Of a stretch of DNA of 64,000 nt, positions 1 to 23,640 are shown piece by piece. Below the pieces are notes generated by a model that was not told the DNA's origin, did not search any database, and was given only the letters and a program-made list of their open reading frames with translations. The stretch lies in assembly GCA_026225945.1 (NCBI GenBank), contig JAMJFZ010001868.1, positions 8,027,001 to 8,091,000 on the forward strand, given 5' to 3'. The DNA comes from Cricetomys ansorgei (taxonomy: Eukaryota; Chordata; Mammalia; Rodentia; Nesomyidae). How positions within the stretch are numbered: the first letter of the stretch is position 1; each line of letters opens with the position of its first letter. Made by a program: the position numbers and the translations under genes.

Positions 1-108
1 CTTTCCTCTTCTTTCAAAGTAATTCAAATACACTAATAATTAGAGTGATCACCACAGATCTGTACCTAGCTTTGCCAAAATTACAGCGTTAACTTTCATT
101 GGCTTCAC

Positions 109-193
109 AGTATGGATGCTGGGAACTCAACCTGAGTCCTCTGCAAGGGCAGCAAGTGCTCTTACCCACTGACCCATCTATCTCTTCAGCCCT
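109..193 (-). mobile_element. B2/B3 SINE fragment
   Basis: Head of a B2/B3 SINE in reverse orientation: GGGAACTCAACCTGAGTCC and GCAGCAAGTGCTCTTACCC, the tRNA-derived promoter half. Confidence 0.8.
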
Positions 194-387
194 ATTGCTG
201 CCAAGTTTTTAGAGGAAAATCTGTATAGTATGTGTGTATAAAGGCAGTGGTTGAGTAATTTCAGGGCTTCTCAATACATTTCTGTAATGATTATTTTGTC
301 TTTTTAAATTTTTTTTTTTTACTGTTTTCTGAATGGCACAGATTACATTATTTCTAAGCAAAGATCTCATCAGTAAAGCTGATTCAA

Positions 388-388
<1 letters not shown>

Positions 389-433
<45 letters not shown>
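389..433. repeat. (TG)n microsatellite
   Basis: About 22 perfect TG units. Confidence 0.98.
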
Positions 434-435
<2 letters not shown>

Positions 436-954
436 AGCCTTTCTTTCTTTCCTTATTTTTTTTAATTTGCATTCAATTATTTAATTTTTGTTTGCTGATC
501 CCTGTAGTTTGGTGTGGTAATGCTGATGTAACAGAACTTAAATCCATGTGCTATGATGACGGAGAAAGGCACAAAACAAGTTCCCTAAGACTCCGAGTGG
601 CCATAAAAGCTTTTATTGGCTTACCAAGCAAAACTAAGAGGTGTTGGCAAGTAGGGCAGGATCTTGTAATTGGTGTTTTGAACAAAATCTAGATCTGTCG
701 AGAGAAGGCAGACTAACATGGTTAAGTACTGACACTTCCGGTCCCTACCTATGGTGGAAGGAATGGCTTCAGTAGTGATTCCTGGCTTTTGTATAAACAT
801 GATTTGCATGCATTAATAGGAACCTAGATATTTGATGATAAATTTGCACTTATTTTATATAAACTTTCAATGTTTTTTTTTTTTTTAAATATGAAGTGAC
901 TTGTGGAAATATGAGTTGTTGTTTGACATCAGTGGATCAAGAGTTGAGGATTTT

Positions 955-1308
955 GGTGTTTGAATGAGATGTTCCCCATAGTCTTGGGCATTTGAATACT
1001 TGGTTCCCAGTTGGTGGTACTGTTTGGGTAGGCTTAGGGAAGTATAGCCTTGCTGGAAGAAATGTGTTACTGGAGGCAGGCTTTGAGGTTTCAAAAGTCT
1101 GACACCATTCTTCTTTTGCTCTCTCTGCTTCTTGTTTGTGATTTGAGCTTTTAGCTGGTTCTGCTGCCATGCCTCCCTGCTGCAATGCTCCCCTGTTGTG
1201 ATGCTGAGAGACTCTTATACCTCTGGAACTAAAGCCCACCTAAACCCTTCTTTTTAAAAGTTGCCAGGTCACTTCTATGACTTGTATGACTTCAGGACTG
1301 ACCTAACA
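955..1308 (+). mobile_element. ERVL-MaLR LTR, ORR1-like
   Basis: It starts GTTTGAATGAGATG, continues with GGTTCCCAGTTGGTGGTACT and GGAGGCAGGCTTTGAGG, and ends in a decayed poly(A)/R region and CTAACA. This matches my memory of ORR1-type rodent MaLR LTRs. The family assignment is from memory. Confidence 0.65.
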
Positions 1309-2902
1309 GTGGGGAATGAAGAAAAGACAGACAGACAGAAAAGCGGGGACTGGGTAGGCCGTTCCCTGTGGTGGAGTGCTGGGAGCCCCAATACTCTGGT
1401 AACATGGATGAAGTCTGTGTGACAAGGTTCCAGATTCTCTGGCAGGGGAATTTCAGCTTGCCAGCCATTTTGCCCCTTTCTCCCCTTTGCTGTAATGGCG
1501 AATGTCTGAATGGCCTAGTAATATCTGAGCTGGCTGCTGTTGACTGGGAAGGAGAGGTAGCCATTTTTACTCAAAAGTAATTGCTATTGTAAAATACCTT
1601 CCTGGCTCCTAAGTCCTGGCATGTGTAGAGCTATCTATGCATACAGACAGTACATTGTAAGGCTATTCCTGGAGTGGGCGTTGGTCCTCCCAGGAAGAGA
1701 AAAGCTTTTAACAGATAGAAGCAAAAAGAGCCTAGATAGAGAAAAAATAAATATGCACCAAGGAGCTAAAAAATACAAAAACAAAGAAAAAATAAATATG
1801 CACCAAGGAGCTAAAAAAAACAAAAACAAAAAAAACCTTCTTTGCTGCCTACATAGCACCCTGCTCTGCTCTGAGGCAGATGGAGATATTATTTAGCTAA
1901 CAATAACATTCAACCAATTATGGGTTATTGAGTCAAATGTTCTTTCATAGTAAACAAGATAACCTAGAAGTTTGTATGTCGCAGGAGGAAGGACACCTGG
2001 CTCCTCCCTGGGTGCGAAGAGCAACTACATCTGCACATCAAACCAGTTCCTCTGGAGGCTGGGTCAACATCTACATACCAAAAACAGCTGCATTTGGCTT
2101 TTTAAACTTCTTTCCGCAGTTCTCTCTCTCTCTTTTCTTTCTGGCGGGGTTGGGGGGCAGGGCTGCTTCCCTCCGTGATGTACATTGTCAGTCTCTCCTT
2201 CCTTCTCTTCTTGGTGTGGGTTTTTCCACTGGCAAGGCGCATTATCAGTCTCTCTCTTGCCCCTCTCTTTTCTGTTAATTCCCCTATTAAAAACGCTCCT
2301 GCGTTTTACTTCTAAAGCGTTCTACATGTCATTTTAAAGTGCCATTTCCTTAAAGGAACTACTCTGTTTGTCATTCCTCATTTTTCCAGCACTCATACTC
2401 CCTCCTGAGTAGAGTTTTTGTGAACCCATTTGTGGAAAAGGCTGGATCCCTCCACAGTGGAGATGCACCAGCAACCCAAAAACTTAGTGCATTTGTTCTA
2501 TATATCTGAATCGACAGGTGGGTTTATTGTGTACAGCTGAAGGAGGTGGGATTTACTGTGTATAACTGAACAAGGAGGCAAGCTTAGCTAGTCTCTGTAG
2601 GGAATCTGGGTAGGGGAGCAATCTCTGACTGTAAACATCTCAAAGGAGGAAGCTCTGGTTACATTTTCTATTCATACTGTCAACATCTACACATGGACCA
2701 GGGGAAGACCTTGCCATTTCCCTGAGCCTGACCCAGGGAAGGCTTTGCCATTTCAATGGGTCTGAGGTATTGGGATCTTTGACATGGCTTTGTTTATGTC
2801 AGCAACACACATTCCCTTAGGACTTCTTACACACTCACTCAGGGCTTTCTTCATTCCCCACAGACAGTGTTTTATCCCAGTTCTACGAGTCAACAAAGTA
2901 TC
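1309..2902. other. Intergenic stretch, no gene seen
   Basis: Apart from the tandem duplication, this contains pyrimidine-rich sequence around 2110-2330 with an LTR-like look (TTAAAAACGCTCC near 2288). I could not assign it to a family. No exon with family similarity was seen. Confidence 0.5.
1741..1830. repeat. 45-bp tandem duplication
   Basis: Two adjacent 45-bp A-rich copies (1741-1785 and 1786-1830) differ at one base; the core is ATGCACCAAGGAGC. Confidence 0.9.
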
Positions 2903-3310
2903 ATAGGGTTTTCTATTGCTATGATAAAACACCATGATCAAAAACAACTTGTGGGGAAGAAAGGGTTTATTTCACCTTACAGCTTGCAAGTCCATCACTG
3001 AGGGAAGCCAGGACAAGAACTCAGGGCAGGTACCTGGAGGCAAAAACTAGAGCAGAAGCCACAGAGGAGTGCTGCTTATTGACATGCTTCTCCTGGCTTG
3101 CTCAGTCTGCTTTCTTAGATACTCTGGGACCACCAGCCCAGGAGTGGTACCAACCATGGTTATCTGGACCCTCTCACATCAGTCAGCCAAGAAAATGCTC
3201 CATAAGCTTGCCCAAAGACAAATCTGATGGGACATTTTCTCAATTGAAGTTCCCTCTGCCCAAATGACTCTAGCTTATGTCAAGTTGACCTAAAACTAGC
3301 CATCACAACA
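2903..3310 (-). mobile_element. ERVL-MaLR LTR (MT/ORR1 type), reverse
   Basis: On the minus strand it begins TGTTGTGATGGCTAGTTTTA and contains TTGAGAAAATGTCCC and the GGTTTATTTC (plus) segment. It ends at TAGAAAACCCTATG. This is the common rodent LTR that starts with GGCTAGTTTT. Confidence 0.8.
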
Positions 3311-4063
3311 GGGATGAATTATACTCTAGATAATTTCTAAAAAGAAGACTGTGTAGCTTCAGGCTTTGGGTTATTTTATGTATGCAAGGCTGTGTCTTCC
3401 TGTGAACATCATAAAAGAGTTGCAGCATGGTAAACACTCACTCACTGGCTTTCAGCCTCTTCACTGACCTGTCATCCTCAACTCACAGAATTTACCTGCC
3501 AGCTTCTGCTTGGCTCCCCTCTCTCTAGTCCCAAACTCCTTCATCTTTGTGCCATGTCTGTCCTAATATGTTAAGATGTTCGCAGTGGATAACCAGCTGA
3601 TGTCTAGACACAATTGACTTCTGCTTAGCTAAGAGGTGAGTTCCTTTGGTAGCCCCTATATGCACCCATTCTTAACATCAGTTTCCCCTAAGCTGCATAT
3701 ATCCTGTCTATTTTTTTTTTAATTCCCAAATGAAGCTGGAACTCTATCTCAAACCTCTGCCTTGACATCCTTTCATTTGTCTAACCTGAACCATCACCAG
3801 CATCTCACCGATTAGAGTCTTCTACCTAGAAGAGTTATGAGAGAGGAAGTACACACCTTCCTTACCTTAAGATTTTGACCAAACATCCATTAGCAGTCCA
3901 AGGCAAGTATCAGCTTGAGATTGGAGATATCCAAATAAGAACTTTTGGCATTATCACTAGCCCAGATAACACTCAAAGCATCCTTTCCCTCTGATGTTGA
4001 CCATGCTTCTCAGGAGCCAGACCTAAGCAAGGAATGTAGCACTCAGTCCTATCCTACCACATA
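3311..4063. other. Intergenic stretch, no gene seen
   Basis: Ordinary AT-rich sequence with short T runs. I see no repeat I can name and no exon. Confidence 0.5.
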
Positions 4064-4118
4064 AAGAAGGAGGAGGAGGAAGAAGAAGAGGAGAAGGAGC
4101 AGGAGGAGGAGGAGAGAA
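4064..4118. repeat. Purine (GGA/GAA)n tract
   Basis: Unbroken AGG/GAA-type purine run on the plus strand. Confidence 0.9.
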
Positions 4119-4300
4119 TGGTGGTGGAAGTGACCTGTTTCAGGCAGAAACAAGGTTACACATATTACATATGATATACCTACTTGAAGACCAGAGCATT
4201 TCCTCTATTGTGAAGAAACTTATGTTGACTGACACTGAAGGGGTAAGCAAACTGTAGAAGGAAAATATCAGACTGCAAAGCTATAATGTATAAGTTAAAA

Positions 4301-4525
4301 CCGTGGTTGGTTCTCAACCTGTGGGTCACAACCCCTTTAGAGGTCGAATGACCCTTTCACGGGAGTTGCCTAAGACCATCTACATATCAGATGCTTACAT
4401 TATGATTCATAATAGTACCAAAATTACAGTTGTAAAGTAACAACAAAAATAATTTTATGGTTGGGAGTCACCACAACATGAACTGTAGCAAGGGATCGCA
4501 GCATTAGGAAGGTTGAAAGCCACAT
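4301..4525. mobile_element. URR1-like hAT DNA transposon
   Basis: It carries TGGTTCTCAACCTGTGGGTC at the left and GGAAGGTTGAAAGCCAC at the right as imperfect terminal inverted repeats. The flanks AGTTAAAA (4293-4300) and AGTTAAAG (4526-4533) make a 7/8 target duplication. Non-autonomous; no transposase present. Confidence 0.85.
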
Positions 4526-4544
4526 AGTTAAAGAATTAACTCAT

Positions 4545-4654
4545 CTTTCCTCCTCGTCCTCCTCCTCCTTCTCCTCCTCCTCCTTCTTCCTTTCCTCCTC
4601 TTCTTCCTCCACTCCCTCCTCTTCCTCCTTCTCCTCTTCTCACCTTCCTCCTCT
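4545..4654. repeat. Pyrimidine (TCC/TTC)n tract
   Basis: About 110 bp of CTC/CTT repeats, complementary in type to the purine run at 4064-4118. Confidence 0.9.
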
Positions 4655-5114
4655 AATGCTACAACTAGAACACAGGGCTTTATGCTCACTAAACAAGCAC
4701 TCTGCCACTGGACCTTGGTATTCTTTGTGTCCAAGAAGCTTCATGCTGGCCCATAAAACGTTCATGTCTCCTTTTCTGACATGACACTTGCCCTAGTCAA
4801 TCATCCAACATTATTGCATTTGTCCATTTGTCTCACTATTAGGCAGGAAATGAAGACAACACAGGCCTTAATACTCTGAGAACTGCTTGTAACATTAAAA
4901 GAGTCCTACATCATTTTGTGATAGCAATACTCATGCACACATATATTCTTACCATAAAATCTGATTTATTATGTATCTATCATAATCACCCAATCACCTC
5001 AATCACCCTTCCAGACCTCTACTACCACAAAGGCTAGTATGCTTTAAATGACCTGAAGCTCTGCAAGATGCTACTCATTCCTACTTACTCATCAAATAAA
5101 TCATATCTACTCTG
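4655..5114. other. Downstream of CNGA1, no gene seen
   Basis: Unique-looking AT-rich DNA. It holds the second minus-strand AATAAA (4970-4965), so it may be the distal 3' UTR of CNGA1. Confidence 0.45.
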
Positions 5115-5547
5115 GTTTTGTAATCAGTTTCACTTTATTGTATTCTAATTCATCTTGAAACTGTATCTCAAACACAGTGTACACAGTTACACTGAATACA
5201 TTTGACTCCTCAACAACGTAAGTGACTTGTAAGTGAGAGATACTGACTCACCTTTACAAAGATTATTACATAAAAGGAGCATCTCGGGGGCGGGGAACAG
5301 ATCCTGATGCAGACACATTAATCAGTGTGTCTGATTAAGCACATGCCCTCACACACTACGCATTGTGAAAAATCCCGATGATTCTTTAATTGCAGTCCAC
5401 ACGACAGGCGTGTGCCATCCACACACACACACATTTTCCTCATAAAAACTTTCTCAGATGAGTCTTTTCCTTCCAATTTTCAGTTGTCTCTGCTCAAGGG
5501 CTCAAAAGGACCAGGAAACGCAGACGTTTTTGCTGACGACCAGCTTT
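5115..5547 (-). other. CNGA1: CNGA1 3' UTR with candidate poly(A) signal
   Basis: Sequence beyond the stop codon on the minus strand. A canonical AATAAA (plus-strand TTTATT) lies at 5139-5134, about 410 nt past the stop, with cleavage expected near 5115. A second AATAAA occurs at 4970-4965 and could extend the transcript. The true end is not determinable from sequence alone. Confidence 0.5.
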
Positions 5548-17212
<11,665 letters not shown>

Positions 17213-17226
17213 GGTTAGTTTAATAT

Positions 17227-18773
17227 CTGAGAAGAAACGAATCTTACTAGTGAGGGAAGACTTTTTAATGCTTACATGTCTGATCACATTTCACGCTGCA
17301 GGGGCGGTGCTGTGACAACACGGGTCTTCTGAAGAGGAAAAGATGTGCACATTGCAAATCTTCAACTGAGCCGGGCTGCTCCACATCTCTGTGCCTTTGC
17401 ACATGCACTCCTGGGACTGAGCTTAGGTCAGTGCCCCCACCCACCCACCCACCCAAGAATCCAATCCAAAGACTCCTAATCCTTAAGAAAACTAATCACA
17501 TCTACCCTTCTCTGCTACAGCAATGTGCACACAATTTGAATAATCCCCTCTTATGCTAAATCACTATGAATTTTATCTTCACAGCTATACTAGAACCTTT
17601 GTAGAGACCTTTGTCACGATGGCAGAGAGTTTGGCATATAACAGGCATTCAAGAAACAGTTACTCTTCGAACAGATCCTGCTATGTTTTCTGTGGCGGGG
17701 ACATGTTATTGTTGTTTCTTTGATGTTCAGAACAGAACCTAGGGCCTCACACATGTTAAACATGTTCTCTACTATTCAGTTCTATTCCCAGCCCCAAATC
17801 TTGTTCTTACATTAAACAAAAAATGCACTCCCATAACTTTTCACCAGAAGTAATGAAAATTTGGTGAATTGACAATGATTTTTGAAATGTTTGTTAGAGT
17901 GCTAAATATGGTAGACGGCCCACAGCACCCAATCTTCTCTATGGTGTGCTTTTGTGACCCACAAAGACAGAACTAAAAATAGATGCATTTCCCAGATTCT
18001 TGTGCAGTTCAGATTCTGGGTGTCCCTGAGGATTAGACAGTCATATATTTTTCTATGATACTTAGAAGGTAGAGCTGAGATAAAGACAATGATTTCCCAC
18101 TTCACTATGACAGCCAGCAAGAATAGGCAAAGAGACCACTGGGCTTTCTAAGGCAGAAATCCCTGGATAGTCACCAGTTCCCTGGGTTCTAAAAAAGGGG
18201 GCATTCGGTTTATACTGGGGCGAATATAGCAAGAGTGGGGAGCGTCTCCAGTCTGGCTCCTTGAGTTCTGGCTCACCATTTAAGTGGCACGTGCCTGCAT
18301 ATCCATTCCATTGGCAGTTTTCTCACTAGCCTTCTAGATGAGAGAGGAAGATGCTCTGTGAGCCAGGTGTGGGGTGCTGTTTTGGACCCATGCTTCAGAC
18401 TCAGTCTGGAGCTGTCACCCCAAGCCTTGCAATGACTATTAGGTCTCACTCCCCCAAGTTATAGCTGAGAAGATGAGGAGGGAGGAGGAAGAAGAAAAGG
18501 AGGAGGAGGAGGAGGAGGAGGAGGAGGAGGAGGAAATGAAGCCAGGAAAGAATTAGTGTGTCGTCCAGTTTTTGAAAATGAACAAATCTTTTATTGACTA
18601 TCAGAATTCAGAGTGCTGTAAAACACCATCAAAATGAGAGTAAGAGAGGAGATTAGACAGAGAGGAGAATATAAAATGAAAACAAGAATGAAGGTAGAGA
18701 TATTGGAGAGGAAAAGAAAATCTGAGGCATTATCCAGATTTTATTATTTGGAGAAAATACAAGAAAGTTATTC
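17227..18773 (-). other. 5' intron of CNGA1, near part
   Basis: Includes a short (CACC)n at 17436-17454 and a (GGA)n purine tract at about 18474-18535. Otherwise no named feature. Confidence 0.6.
18474..18535. repeat. (GGA)n tract
   Basis: GGAGGA repeats mixed with GAAGAA. Confidence 0.95.
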
Positions 18774-19108
18774 GGATCTGGGTAGAAGGCTCGGTAAATA
18801 GGTAAAGTACTTACTATGATATCATGAGGAATTAGACTCCTGGAACCAATGTAAATGCCAGGCAGGCTTGGCAATCTGTCTACAATCCCAGGACAGGGAG
18901 ACAGAGACAGGATCCTCTTGGCAACTGACTAGCTAGACTGGCCAAATAAATGAGTTCTGAATTCAGGAGAGAGATTCTGCCTCAATATATAAGGTAGAGG
19001 AAGAAACCTGGCTTCAACCTTTGGACTCCACATGCATGTACACATACATATTGATATACATAACATACACAGGCAAACATGTACACCACATATACAAACA
19101 CAGTAAAA
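18774..19108 (+). mobile_element. B4 SINE, diverged
   Basis: Head GGTAGAAGGCTCGGTAAATA, B1-like middle and a GACTCCACATGCATGTACAC tail. Confidence 0.65.
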
Positions 19109-19304
19109 TGGGATGTTAATGGGCAAAACTTTTCTGCTGCAGTTGGAAGATGTGCATAATAACTTACAGAATTTACTGCAAAATTTTCTACTAGTCTAAC
19201 CTTTCAAGATGAGAATATTGTGTCATTTACTGAAGGACCAGAAATCACTACAGAGTATGTCACAAGGCCATAAGCGTGAGAATAAATGCAAAGAAAGGTG
19301 AAGT

Positions 19305-19609
19305 TGGGCCAGCAGATGGCTCAGTTGTAATGTGCTTTCCATGTGACCATGAGGACCTGGGTTTGATCCTCAGAACCCACAAAGTTCTGTGTGATGATGC
19401 ATGCCTACAATCCCAGCGCTGCAAGGGAGAAACAGGAGGATTCCTGGGGTTCTCTGGTCGTTCAGACTAGCTGAACCAACAAGGTCCAGATTCAAAAATA
19501 AGTGGAGAGTAATTGAGGAAGACACCCAGTGTCAACCTCTGGCCTCCTCACTTTGTGCACTTGCACCTCCCATGCACATGCATGCACACACATGCACACT
19601 AAGCAAGCA

Positions 19610-19643
<34 letters not shown>
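19305..19643 (+). mobile_element. B4 SINE with (CA)n tail
   Basis: GCAGATGGCTCAGTTGTAAT, GTTTGATCCTCAGAACCC, CAACCTCTGGCCTCC, then a perfect (CA)n at 19613-19643. Confidence 0.8.
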
Positions 19644-19649
<6 letters not shown>

Positions 19650-19865
19650 ATGAAGATAACAGTGATGCAAAAGTGCCCTTACTCCATCTCAGGAGTGTTC
19701 TGTCAGTATAGAACTGATTTCACTGGACAGAAATTCTATTGAGATTTCTAAAATCTAGGAACTTTGACCAGCTTTGGTCATTCCTGTATATTGTACATCT
19801 GACAGTGTACCTGATGGGCAAGTTTACATTTATGATCATGCTACTCTCATTACGTGAATTTTTTA

Positions 19866-20077
19866 ATATTGATTTATTTAGTGTAGTGGGGGGGGGGGTG
19901 CCTGAGTCTATGTATGCATGTAGGAGCATGCAGAAGTCAGAAGTGTGCATTGGATTCCCTGGAACTGGAAGGACAGACAATTGCTGATGATTGCCATTTA
20001 GATGCTGGGACCTGAACCCAGTCCTCTGCAAGAACAGCAAGTACTATTAACTCCTGAGCCACCTCTCCATCCCCTGT
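19866..20077 (-). mobile_element. B2/B3 SINE
   Basis: Reverse orientation: CCTGAACCCAGTCCTCTGCA, AGCAAGTACTATTAACTCCT, GAGCCACCTCTCCATCCCC. A run of 10 G sits in the tail end near 19889. Confidence 0.85.
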
Positions 20078-20999
20078 AGCAGGAAGTCTTCATTCTCTAT
20101 TTTCCCGAAAAAGAGTCCTATTTACCAATCAAAAACCAGTTCCTCTATCTCCTCTGTGAAGACTTCAATAATTTCTTGGGAGAAGAATTCACCACACTCA
20201 TTTTTGTTCCCATAATTCTCTGTGTCTACCTCTTAAAACACAGGTACTGAGGTGTCTGGCCCCTTGGCTGTGTGAGTTCTTTGAGATAGTTTATCCAAAA
20301 CTGCCATGTATGATATTTAACATACACTAGAGCTTTAAAAAATTTAAATATGTCAATCCTGCACCAAGTTCTATGTACCTAAAACATAATTCATCATTTT
20401 AATTATTTTAATTTTAGTGAAAACATAAGTTATGAAACAAGAGCTACGAGTTATATTTATTTTTTAAGGTTTTTAAAATTTTTATGTGTATGCAACTGGG
20501 ATATAATGCAGAGATCAATGGATCCTAAGGAGCCCAACCCCAGTGGCTACATATAACTCACAGCTCCAGCATCTACGGCTCGGGGACATCCCAGAAGAGG
20601 AGGTGGGACGATTTCAAGAGCCAGCATACCAGTCAGTCTGCTATGAGGTAGTTTCTCCTAGAAAGGGCTGCATAAACAAGACTGAACAATAACAATATGA
20701 GTGGAAATGTTAACACAGAAAGGAGGGATTCTCAGCCCTCTCTTGGGAATGAGTCACCTGATCGGTTGTCCAATGAAGAATGGACAGCCTTGGAACCATG
20801 TACACACAAACAACCAAAACAGACACAGTAGGTTCTTTCTATATATATTTATGCACACACACACACACACACACACACACCAAATATCACCAAAGATAAA
20901 GAGGGGTTCAAGGGAAGGGAACTGGGAGGGGTAGTAAGGAGAAAATGATGTAATTCTATTTCAATTAAAAACATTTAAAGATTTTTAAAATGTGAAAAA
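20078..20999. other. CNGA1 5' intron, no gene seen
   Basis: Contains a (CA)n at about 20854-20881; the segment 20700-20960 resembles an L1 3' tail (GGGAACTGGGAGGGG followed by an A-rich end) but is too short to classify. Confidence 0.45.
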
Positions 21000-21187
21000 A
21001 GTATGCCTATGTATGTGTGCCTGTGTGATTTTGTGTGCATCATGTACATACAGGTACCTGCAGAAGCCAGAGGTTATCCAGTTGCTTGGAATAGGAGCCA
21101 CAGTAAGCTGTGAGCCATGGCAACCAAGCCTGGGTCCTCTGCAAGAGCAGCAAGTGCTCTTAGCCACTGAGTCATTCCTCCAATCTC
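21000..21187 (-). mobile_element. B2/B3 SINE
   Basis: Reverse: GTACCTGCAGAAGCCAGAGG, CCTGGGTCCTCTGCAAGAGC, AGCAAGTGCTCTTAGCCACT. Confidence 0.9.
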
Positions 21188-21702
21188 TATATTTATTTTT
21201 ATTACAGAAATGACATCATTTGCTATGGCAGAATTATCTGGATTGCTTTTACAAAACTACAAACATAGGGGAGAAATTTTGTGTCATCAATAAAGACTTT
21301 GCCATGGAATCTAGTGTTGGAATGGTGAAATTTAACCCCCAGCAGATCTCAAGAGGCCCATACCTGGGCCCACCTTTAAAAGGGATCTCTGGAACATCTT
21401 TGAATTAAAAAATAATAATACTAATAAGCAAAAAATGAAAATAAAAACCTACCTGGTCTGTGTCTAACAGATTTCTGTTCTAGCTGGCAGCTCCCATGGC
21501 TGTTCTAGTGTTCTTAGCCCACTAACCTACTGTGGCATTGGGCAATCTATGGTGGTGTGGCACTACCCACATGTTCCTGATGTGCTGTAGTGTGGTGAGC
21601 CCCCAGACTCTGGGCCTAGATTCTGTTGTGAGCCTCTGGCTATATTGCCTATTCCTTTATTGGGAGATTCTCTGAGCAAAACTGAGTCACTAAAACAATA
21701 AC

Positions 21703-22225
21703 TGCCGGGAGCGGCTAGTTTCGAGGAAGTCAAAGATTACCTAAAGGAACATTCCTTCTCTGGCTAAACATTCAGCTCCATGGAGAGAAGCTATTGCCCT
21801 AAGTAAGCATTTAGCACCATCAAGTGAGGCTTTTGTCCTTGAGAAGCATTTAACTCCACCTAGAGAAGCTATTTCCCTGGGTAATCATTCAGCTTCCCAG
21901 AGAAAGTTTATCTCCCAGGATAAACATCCTGCTCCAGCAACACAGGATGTCTTAAGGCGATTGATATCCTCATTGAATACCTGTTGAATTCCTTGTGATC
22001 ATTAATGTTGTAACTGCTGTAGCTGCATGTAGACTCTTGAGGAAAAAAAGTGTATAAAAACGGAGACAAAAATTAAACTTCAGCTCCATTCCATCTGAGC
22101 TCAATGATACTGTGTGTGCCTGGTCTATCCCCTTCCTTTTTCGTCTCTTTTCCCCTCTCCTCATAAGGCCCTTCAGTTCCACCCCTCATTCAGGTACTTT
22201 CTGACTTGTCAGGCTGGTCCTGACA
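21703..22225 (+). mobile_element. ERVK-like LTR (solo or fragment)
   Basis: It begins TGCCGGGAGCGGCTAG, contains a TATA box (GTGTATAAAAACGG, near 22050) and a pyrimidine-rich U5, and ends GGCTGGTCCTGACA. TG and CA ends fit an LTR, and the start resembles IAP/ERVK LTRs. The flanks (AATAAC and CTGTAG) do not form a target duplication, so boundaries may be off or the element rearranged. Confidence 0.6.
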
Positions 22226-22740
22226 CTGTAGGTACAGGATGTGGTACAGATTGCTATCACTGATGGCATTGATGTATGTTTTGCAGAAATCTGAGGTGGC
22301 TCCACCCATAGAAACTGTTCCCAGAGCAAGGCAGATCTTTTAGTGTCAGATCACAGACAGGTAACTATGAACACAGTATCTGGGCCCACCTGGCCCCAGA
22401 GGGTGGCTATGGAAACAGGCTGCTCTTTCTAGATATTCCTTTTTTTTTTTTTTTCTGAACATACTGGTAAACAAAGCCAAGTCTGGCACAAATCTAAGAT
22501 AGGGAGCCTAGGGTACCAAATCCTTCAAGCTCAGACAAAGTCACATGTAAGCAAGAACCATGACCTCACTTACTAAGGGGCCAGAAACTTACCAGATAAA
22601 TAATCAGCTCAGGGAACTCTCAGAAAGAAAATTCAAAGTAACAGTTTGAAGGAAACCTGATGAGTTTGAAGCAAACATTGAAGTATTCCAATATTCTGAG
22701 AAAATTAAGACATGGAAACCATTTTTAAAAATCAAATTCT
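22226..22740. other. CNGA1 5' intron, possible retroviral or L1 debris
   Basis: Single T run near 22440-22454. I cannot name the sequence. Confidence 0.35.
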
Positions 22741-22888
22741 TGCTAGGTGGCAGTGGCTCATGCCTTTAATCCCAGCACTCAGGATACAGAGGCAGATGGA
22801 TCTCTGTGAGTTTGAGGCCAGCTTGATCTACAGAGTGAGCTCTAAGACAGCCAGAGTTATAACAGAGAAACCCTGTCTCAAAAATCCA
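22741..22888 (+). mobile_element. B1 SINE
   Basis: CATGCCTTTAATCCCAGCAC, GTTTGAGGCCAGCTTGATC, CCCTGTCTCAAAAATCC. Confidence 0.95.
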
Positions 22889-22974
22889 AAAAGAAAATCG
22901 TCAAATTTTTGAGCCCCAAAATATATTGGATAGAATAAAAAATGTGATGAAAAGTACCCATAGGAAGTAAACTA

Positions 22975-23275
22975 GCTACTTTACTCATTGTTGTGATCAA
23001 ATACCTGAAATGAAGCAACTTAAGGAGAAAGGGATTAGTTTGGCTCATGGTGGGAGACAGGCTGGTCTTGCTCAGGACACAGAGCAAGACAAATGCTAGT
23101 GCACAGCTCGCTCTCTCCTTTCCTCAGCCTGGGACTCCAGTCCACGGGGTGGTGCTGCTCATATCTGTAGTAGGTCTTCCCTACTCTGTTAAGACTGGCT
23201 GAAAAGTCTCATAGACATACCCGGACCTGTGTCTCCATGGTGATTCTAAATCCCATTTATGTTAATGATGAGAGA
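22975..23275 (-). mobile_element. ERVL-MaLR LTR, reverse
   Basis: TTGTTGTGATCAAATACCTG, CAACTTAAGGAGAAAGGG and GTGTCTCCATGGTGATTC are typical of the reverse reading of old rodent MaLR LTRs. Confidence 0.6.
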
Positions 23276-23379
23276 GGCTAGGTTGAACTGAAGAAAGGGT
23301 TAGTGACCTCAAAGACAGACTTTAAAGGTTCAAGGACTTGAGAATGGTAAAGGGGTAGAAAGCTTATCTAAAGAAATAC

Positions 23380-23640
23380 TAGCCGAAACCTTCTTATACC
23401 TACAGGCAGCTCAGAACTGCCAACCAAGTCTATGCCAGGATATACTATAATCATGCTCTTCCAGGTGAAAGATAAAATGATGAATCTCAGGTCTGCAAAG
23501 GAAAATACAAAACTACATGCAGGGCTGTCTCAGATTAGCTGACAGCAGACTTCTCAACAAGAACTCTATAGGCCAGGAAAGACTAGAATGAAATTCTCAT
23601 GGCACTAAGAGATAAGGCAGATATGGAGCAGGTAGCAATA
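23380..23640 (+). mobile_element. L1 fragment, decayed
   Basis: CTGCCAACCAAGTCTATGCC and TATACTATAATCATGCTC resemble the region after the L1 ORF1 core in rodent L1s. Family call from memory. Confidence 0.45.

Noticed and set aside
19553..19643. Repeated CA/CATG units considered as a CRISPR-like array
   Set aside because: No spacer structure; a simple microsatellite in a mammalian genome.
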